Assembly: GCA_003541875.1 (NCBI GenBank)
Contig: DPLS01000151.1
Span: 1-10,956 of the forward strand
DNA length: 10,956 bases
Origin: Bacteroidota bacterium
GTDB taxonomy: Bacteria; Bacteroidota; Ignavibacteria; UBA10030; UBA6906
Direction: 5' to 3'
Shown: in pieces, positions 7,550-10,956 of the stretch
How positions within the stretch are numbered: the first letter of the stretch is position 1
How the letters are laid out: every line of letters begins with the position of its first letter
The notes under the pieces: generated by a model
Told to the model about the DNA's origin: nothing
What the model saw: only the letters and a program-made list of their open reading frames with translations
Databases searched by the model: none
Made by a program: the position numbers and the translations under genes

Positions 7550-9196
7550 CTAGCTCCCAACCTTTCTAATTGGTCTGCGTGAAATCATTCTGATACCAAG
7601 CCTCTGGTATCCGGGCATTGCATGAGTGTTTGCCTCGCCCCCAACCCCATATCGAGTTAGCCGTCCAACAAGACTACCTATCCCCTGGATTCTGGCTATA
7701 AGCGTATCGGAAGAGAACGTCATGGTCCCCGTCATCATTCCTAACCCGGCCAACCCACCAAGAAGAACTCCGCGCCCCGTCAATACTCCTTGAGTTTCTG
7801 CGATGCCCGCAATGGCTGACGCTATAGTGCCACTACCCGAAATAGATGCCTGCGTTGCCCCGACTCCGGCTACTGTGCTAGTCAGCCTTCCCAATGCAAA
7901 CGCTGATGCATCAATGCTTCCAGAGCCACTTATATTTATTGCAAGACTTCCGCCGCCGCCAAGAGCACCCGCGACTGTCGATATCCCACCAATGGTGGCC
8001 GTGAGCGTGTCTGCTACGGGCTGATTGATTAATCCTTGCAGTAACCCCGTGCCACTTGACAGCCCGGACAGACTGCCCGCGCCTAATATGTTCCCCGTTA
8101 TTTGCCCAAGGCCCGCAGGAGCAGTAGCCAGACTACCTCTGCCTGACAACACCGCTGACTGCGTTGCAACCCCCGCAATCAATGACAACATCGGAGCCGC
8201 GCCTAGCAACATCGCCGCCATTGCGCCCAGCCCAGACGATGCGCCTGAGAGATAACCGGAACCGACAATTTGCAGAGACGACCCGGCGGAACCGGAAAGT
8301 ATAGCGGAGATGCCACCACCCCCGCTCGCCACATATTCAAACGCCCCGATGCTTGGCGTTGAGTACCAACTTGTGCCGTCAATATCGGTAGCACAGAGAT
8401 TGGTAAACCATGAATCTGATATTGCAGTCCCGGCGTGATACAGCGCTGACGATGTGTTATAAACGCGATAATCCAGTGTTGACGGCGCGACGAAATCGTC
8501 TGCATCATCATCGGTACAGGTGGAGTCGTTTTCGCTTTTGTTGGTCGTTTCGGTGCAACCATCAAAATCTACGCCACTGTTTATAACAACGCAATTCTTA
8601 ACAACGCAGGTTCCAGCCAATCTAAGCACACCACGAAACGTCATCGAATCAAACGTACAGTTGTATACGTTTACCGTTGCCGACGAATATACATAAACAC
8701 CTACGCCATATTCATAGGTCGCGTTGTAGAAAACGCAACCGCCAACATTAACAGTAAAAGCTGCGCAGCCACAGTTAACCTGAACATAATTGTTACGGAA
8801 AAAACACCTAGCTATGCTTACCACTCCGCCATGTGCGCTACTATTAAATTCGATTCCGTTCAGATCTGAATGAAACTGTATGCCTACTACATCGAGATAT
8901 ATATCATTAGTTTGCTCATAGACCACAATGCGCTTATTTATACGCGCACCACTCGTTGTTGTCTTGCCGTCAGTAAACTGTCCCGTTGCTGCCGTGATTA
9001 CGATCTTGCATGAGCTACTATATCCAGACTGCCATCCTGATAAATATATTACATCCGGTTCAGTCAATTCCCCAGACACACGCGCACGGACCCCGTCGCC
9101 TGATGGCGTAGTGCCTTGCCTCCCGGCTTCCCACGCTGTTAGTGTCGAATAATCGCCACCAGATGCCGCAACTAAATCATCAGCAGCCCATGCCAT
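7550..9196 (-). CDS. Spike/fibre-like protein: parallel beta-helix plus Gly-rich decapeptide array
   Basis: 548 residues, starting two bases after the upstream stop with no clear ribosome site, so probably coupled. Residues 1-289 look like a right-handed parallel beta-helix (pectate-lyase/PbH1-like). After DYSTLTAWEA come repeated strand-turn units in which ARCFFRN, GGCVFYN, YNCTFDS and KNCVVIN recur every 22-26 residues. The domain closes with DIDG...PSIGAFEYV, a typical end of such helices. No catalytic residues can be assigned, so it may bind rather than cleave a surface polymer. An SGGGG linker leads to residues 292-514, an array of about 22 ten-residue units beginning mostly GxG. A basic tail (GIRMISRRPIRKVGS) ends the protein. 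All 11 Cys lie in the helix and none in the array. Likely an adsorption spike or fibre; it could also be a tail-associated enzyme. Confidence 0.8.
   Translation of the reverse strand: MAWAADDLVAASGGDYSTLTAWEAGRQGTTPSGDGVRARVSGELTEPDVIYLSGWQSGYSSSCKIVITAATGQFTDGKTTTSGARINKRIVVYEQTNDIYLDVVGIQFHSDLNGIEFNSSAHGGVVSIARCFFRNNYVQVNCGCAAFTVNVGGCVFYNATYEYGVGVYVYSSATVNVYNCTFDSMTFRGVLRLAGTCVVKNCVVINSGVDFDGCTETTNKSENDSTCTDDDADDFVAPSTLDYRVYNTSSALYHAGTAISDSWFTNLCATDIDGTSWYSTPSIGAFEYVASGGGGISAILSGSAGSSLQIVGSGYLSGASSGLGAMAAMLLGAAPMLSLIAGVATQSAVLSGRGSLATAPAGLGQITGNILGAGSLSGLSSGTGLLQGLINQPVADTLTATIGGISTVAGALGGGGSLAINISGSGSIDASAFALGRLTSTVAGVGATQASISGSGTIASAIAGIAETQGVLTGRGVLLGGLAGLGMMTGTMTFSSDTLIARIQGIGSLVGRLTRYGVGGEANTHAMPGYQRLGIRMISRRPIRKVGS
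7655..8323 (-). repeat. Decapeptide (30-bp period) repeat array inside the spike-like gene
   Basis: Codons 292-514 of the 548-residue protein form ten-residue units. Residues 292-391 give ten consecutive units without any insertion: GGGGISAILS, GSAGSSLQIV, GSGYLSGASS, GLGAMAAMLL, GAAPMLSLIA, GVATQSAVLS, GRGSLATAPA, GLGQITGNIL, GAGSLSGLSS, GTGLLQGLIN. About twelve more follow to 514, three of them 11 residues long and one (FSSDTLIARIQ) lacking the leading Gly. Consensus is G-x-G/A-x-hydrophobic-x-x-x-x-hydrophobic/small, with hints of a 20-residue super-period. The DNA copies are diverged, so the pattern is kept at protein level rather than being a recent expansion. Confidence 0.85.
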
Positions 9197-9198
9197 AG

Positions 9199-9993
9199 TT
9201 AATCCGTAAGCCGATCATGCAGATAGGACGCAACCTGTGCCTTGGTCCGCGTGATATTCCCTCCCGCTGCAATAATCGCATCGACGGCAGCAGGAGTTAA
9301 GATTGTTGCGCGACAGGCAAAGGGACCGTAAGTTTTTTCCCCAACATCCCCTTTGAACTTATCCAGAACGGTTGAACGTGGAATTGTGAACGTCATCTTT
9401 TTATTTATGGCATCATTGTTTATAACCGTTCCCCCAGCCCTAACAATAGCGGCAGCTACATTGTTTGGATTTGCTTCTGCTACGCTGGAGTAGTTCGCTT
9501 CAGTCGTGTGAATTCCACCAGTTTGTACATATCCAGTTTCGGTAAATACGAAATCGGATACATCTCTATCCCAGAATCCGTCGGACTGAATAGCATGGGA
9601 AATGAGAATGTCGAAGGTTACGGAATTAGCCGCGACAGATATAATACTCGCTCCCCACTTGTTTAGGAAGGCTTCCACCTTCTCCCTTGTCAGCGAATTC
9701 AGTCCCGACGCACTGACGAGAGACGCCTTTGTAAACACTCGCAGTCGATGCCCATCTATCGAGAGATTGCTAGCAATGATCTCCCAATCGACTTCGCGCA
9801 TCCAGACCTTTGCATAATGCTTCACGTCATCAACGGTTGCATCAGAGATAACAAGCTGTACGAAGGTGGGAAGGACTTGCGCTCCGACATATTGGTCGGT
9901 TTCCATGACCACAACCGGATAGCCTTTTTGATAGACCATCGGATCCGCTGGCGTCCAGCCGTCTACGGCTTTGATTAGGATGTATGCAGGCAT
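9199..9993 (-). CDS. Phage structural protein, 264 residues, function unknown
   Basis: The ATG at 9993 has AGGAG at 9999-10003, five bases upstream. The N terminus (MPAYILIKAVDGW, then QKGYPVVVMETDQYVG and LPTFVQLVISDAT) resembles small phage late proteins with a short beta-barrel of the type kGDvV...G..e..p.F, followed by a helix (VDDVKHYAKVW). After that come two segments of similar layout: residues 102-130 (helix, WGASIISV, then VTFDIL) and residues 175-206 (helix, AGGTVINN, then MTFTIPR). These suggest an internal repeat of a helix-strand-strand unit. The C terminus carries a helix-turn (PAAVDAIIAAGGNITRTKAQ). No catalytic motif, signal peptide or membrane segment is visible. It sits between small virion proteins and a spike-like gene, so a virion or tail-accessory role is likely but unproven. 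Confidence 0.7.
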   Translation of the reverse strand: MPAYILIKAVDGWTPADPMVYQKGYPVVVMETDQYVGAQVLPTFVQLVISDATVDDVKHYAKVWMREVDWEIIASNLSIDGHRLRVFTKASLVSASGLNSLTREKVEAFLNKWGASIISVAANSVTFDILISHAIQSDGFWDRDVSDFVFTETGYVQTGGIHTTEANYSSVAEANPNNVAAAIVRAGGTVINNDAINKKMTFTIPRSTVLDKFKGDVGEKTYGPFACRATILTPAAVDAIIAAGGNITRTKAQVASYLHDRLTD

Positions 9994-10058
9994 TGCAGCT
10001 CCTGTGCAAACATCGGAAGAGTGAAAAGCAAAACAATGGTTTGGATTAAGCGGCGCAT
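9975..10058 (-). CDS. Putative 27-residue signal-like microprotein
   Basis: This short frame fills the only sizeable gap in the operon (about 65 bases between 10060 and 9993). It starts at an ATG one base after the upstream stop, preceded by AAGAGG at 10063-10068; the spacing of 4 is slightly tight. The peptide begins MRR, continues with a hydrophobic core (LIQTIVLLFTLPMF), then AQELQC and a short polar end. This is the layout of a minimal signal peptide or a one-pass membrane peptide. There is no lipobox (the Cys at residue 23 lies too far from a suitable motif), so it is not an obvious Rz1-like lipoprotein. Its last 19 bases overlap the next gene and it contains that gene's AGGAG site. It could be a membrane or lysis-linked peptide, or merely a coupling leader. 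Its reality is inferred from position, ribosome site and composition. Confidence 0.45.
   Translation of the reverse strand: MRRLIQTIVLLFTLPMFAQELQCLHTS
9999..10003 (-). promoter_or_regulatory. Shine-Dalgarno of the 264-residue gene, inside the microgene
   Basis: AGGAG lies five bases before the ATG at 9993 and within codons of the 27-residue frame. It settles the start of the 264-residue gene and means that translation of the microgene would run through, and could modulate, this site. Confidence 0.75.
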
Positions 10059-10059
10059 G

Positions 10060-10302
10060 TTACCTCTTACGTAGAGCGATAATCCTTTTTGATACTATGC
10101 TCCACAGCTTCACGTACCACGGCTTTTCCAGTTCTTCTATTCTCGCTTCCAATGCGAGGACTCTGTGGGTTAGCCACTGGATACAGGCATCGGTTTTATC
10201 CGACCCGCTCCAGTTATCGGCCTTTGGAATGGCCTGCATCCCAAGAAATGTGATCCCTAATCCAGTTGGCCTACCCGGTCTTATATTCGTTACGCTTGCC
10301 AT
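10060..10302 (-). CDS. Unrecognised 80-residue protein with coiled coil and basic amphipathic tail
   Basis: The chosen start is the ATG at 10302, which overlaps the upstream stop as TAATG and has AAAGG at 10309-10313. A longer reading from 10464 would overlap most of the preceding gene and gives an atypical Arg/Cys-rich extension, so it is rejected. Residues 1-40 are Gly/Pro-rich and probably extended. Residues 41-60 (IQWLTHRVLALEARIEELEK) form a short heptad-like helix. Residues 62-80 alternate aromatic and hydrophobic residues with Lys/Arg and end in LRKR, so this could be a membrane-surface or nucleic-acid-contacting helix. There is no long hydrophobic stretch typical of a holin. It may be an oligomerising accessory virion protein or a chaperone; function unknown. 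The end of the gene contains the ribosome site of the 27-codon microgene that follows after one base. Confidence 0.7.
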   Translation of the reverse strand: MASVTNIRPGRPTGLGITFLGMQAIPKADNWSGSDKTDACIQWLTHRVLALEARIEELEKPWYVKLWSIVSKRIIALRKR

Positions 10303-10604
10303 TATTCGCCTTTGATATATGCGCCCGTTACGAATGCGCTGGCGGACACAGGAACAAACCGAAGAGCGGAAATAACGTCTCTTCCTGTTATCTCCCATAC
10401 AGAGTCCTGCTTCATTAGCTGCGAGCCATCGACGCCGCTTTGCGCCGGAGCAGTGCCGTCCCATCGCATTCTTACGTCCGCCGTTTCAATCGTCAGAATA
10501 GCCGCTACGACGTTATTATCCGGCGCAGGCAGGGCGACCCCCGTGGTTCCAGAGATCGTGACCCCAACATTGGTGGAGGGGCCGAGAACTATATGTGGTT
10601 GCAT
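10302..10604 (-). CDS. Small beta-rich virion protein, paralogue of upstream gene
   Basis: This 100-residue protein starts at an ATG sharing one base with the upstream stop (TAATG). GGAGGG at 10613-10618 lies 8 bases before the start. It has no signal peptide or membrane segment and alternates short hydrophobic strands, as expected of a beta-sandwich virion protein. Landmarks are TIET.DVRMRWDG near residues 38-50, DSVWEITGRD, then ALRFVPVSASAF and YIKGE at the C terminus. The combination of VRxRxDGxxP, a W-containing strand, GRD and A.RF is familiar from small structural proteins of many tailed phages, usually annotated hypothetical. It is the shorter partner of a tandem duplication with the upstream gene. 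Its own stop overlaps the next ATG as TAATG, so three genes are translationally linked. Confidence 0.8.
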   Translation of the reverse strand: MQPHIVLGPSTNVGVTISGTTGVALPAPDNNVVAAILTIETADVRMRWDGTAPAQSGVDGSQLMKQDSVWEITGRDVISALRFVPVSASAFVTGAYIKGE

Positions 10605-10956
10605 TACGCAAGCCCTCCGTTATGCGCCGGAATCGCAGGTACCTCCCCCTCGAATATCACGCTGATGTATGAGTCCGTAGACCCACTGCGATAGAACCGG
10701 GCAGCGTTCATGGCGTCCACGCCTTCAATTACGTGGTATGGGTTCGCAATGGTGTTCACGAATAGAATAAACCCGCCACCCACCCCGGCTGTTGCTCCAT
10801 ACGTTGAAGATGTGGTCGCGTTGAATTTAACGCGAACGTCTTGGCTCTCCACCTGTATCTTGCATCGCAGTGCGCCGTCCGGAATTGTCGGCAAGGTTAC
10901 GACTGAATTAGAAATAGTCTTTTTGTAGACCTCATCAATCGGTTTGAAAACTAAAT
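10604..10956 (-). CDS. Small beta-rich virion protein, 5' end outside window
   Basis: The frame is open from the window edge to a TAA at 10604-10606, giving 116 visible residues. The only in-frame start codon inside the window is a TTG at 10894. Upstream of it the frame encodes KPIDEVYKKTISNSVVTLP, which aligns with the next gene's N-terminal strand (TISG..GVALP), so I place the real start outside the window. Shared landmarks with that neighbour are E..DVR near the middle, then G.D...A.RF and a closing GE, so the two are tandem paralogues. Small phage structural proteins with a VRxRxDG-type strand and a late ALRF-type strand are common in phage late operons, but I cannot name their virion location; decoration or tail-accessory protein is a guess. 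The last codons carry the next gene's ribosome site, and the stop overlaps its ATG as TAATG. Confidence 0.75.
   Translation of the reverse strand, partial: LVFKPIDEVYKKTISNSVVTLPTIPDGALRCKIQVESQDVRVKFNATTSSTYGATAGVGGGFILFVNTIANPYHVIEGVDAMNAARFYRSGSTDSYISVIFEGEVPAIPAHNGGLA

Noticed and set aside
7655..8323. CRISPR array or DNA satellite
   Set aside because: The 30-base periodicity is visible only in the protein; the DNA units are too diverged for CRISPR repeats or a recent satellite, and there are no spacers.
8203..8565. 120-residue minus-strand frame overlapping the spike-like gene
   Set aside because: It lies inside the 548-residue gene in another frame; the main frame has clear beta-helix and repeat structure.
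10303..10464. N-terminal extension of the 80-residue protein to an upstream ATG
   Set aside because: It would overlap the preceding gene by over 160 bases. The ATG at 10302 has a TAATG junction and an AAAGG site.
10892..10894. TTG as the start of the first small virion gene
   Set aside because: Sequence upstream of it remains open and aligns with the N terminus of the paralogous neighbour, so the real start is probably outside the window.

Overview
The window is one continuous block of phage late structural genes, all on the minus strand, so gene order runs from high to low coordinates. There is no host housekeeping gene, RNA gene, IS element, integrase or CRISPR array. The gene types (a nozzle-like tail protein, several fibre/spike-like proteins, and a small-medium-large series resembling DNA-ejection proteins) suggest a podovirus-like tailed phage or prophage. 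Base composition looks near 50% GC. Nothing visible identifies the host.

Layout in transcription order: (1) 10956-10060, two paralogous small beta-rich virion proteins (the first cut by the window edge) and an 80-residue protein with a coiled coil and a basic amphipathic tail. (2) 10058-9975, a 27-codon signal-like microgene too short for usual ORF cut-offs. (3) 9993-7134, an unrecognised 264-residue protein, a 548-residue protein made of a parallel beta-helix plus a long Gly-rich decapeptide array, and a 137-residue protein of a common phage structural family (LHVADPGETG motif). (4) 7131-5230, a 633-residue nozzle / tail-tubular-B-like protein. (5) 5230-3195, two more fibre-like proteins: one with a duplicated TSG...W module, one ending in the phage C-terminal signature RLxAHGLIA. 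(6) 3195-1, a 63-residue coiled-coil protein, then proteins of 223 and 555 residues and a gene running off the window (at least 232 residues), in the position and approximate proportions of T7 gp14-gp15-gp16-type internal/ejection proteins.

Genes are packed almost without gaps. Four junctions are TAATG (stop and start share one base), one is ATGA, and others are separated by 1-9 bases or overlap by 11-31. No promoter or terminator was found, so the block is probably one late transcript with coupled translation. As inference, the nozzle would sit at the tail tip, the proteins in groups 3 and 5 would form a multi-part adsorption apparatus around it, and the last three genes would be internal virion proteins released at infection. 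No unmistakably new system is visible. The best leads are the decapeptide array, the cysteine ladder in the beta-helix, the microgene and the duplicated modules.
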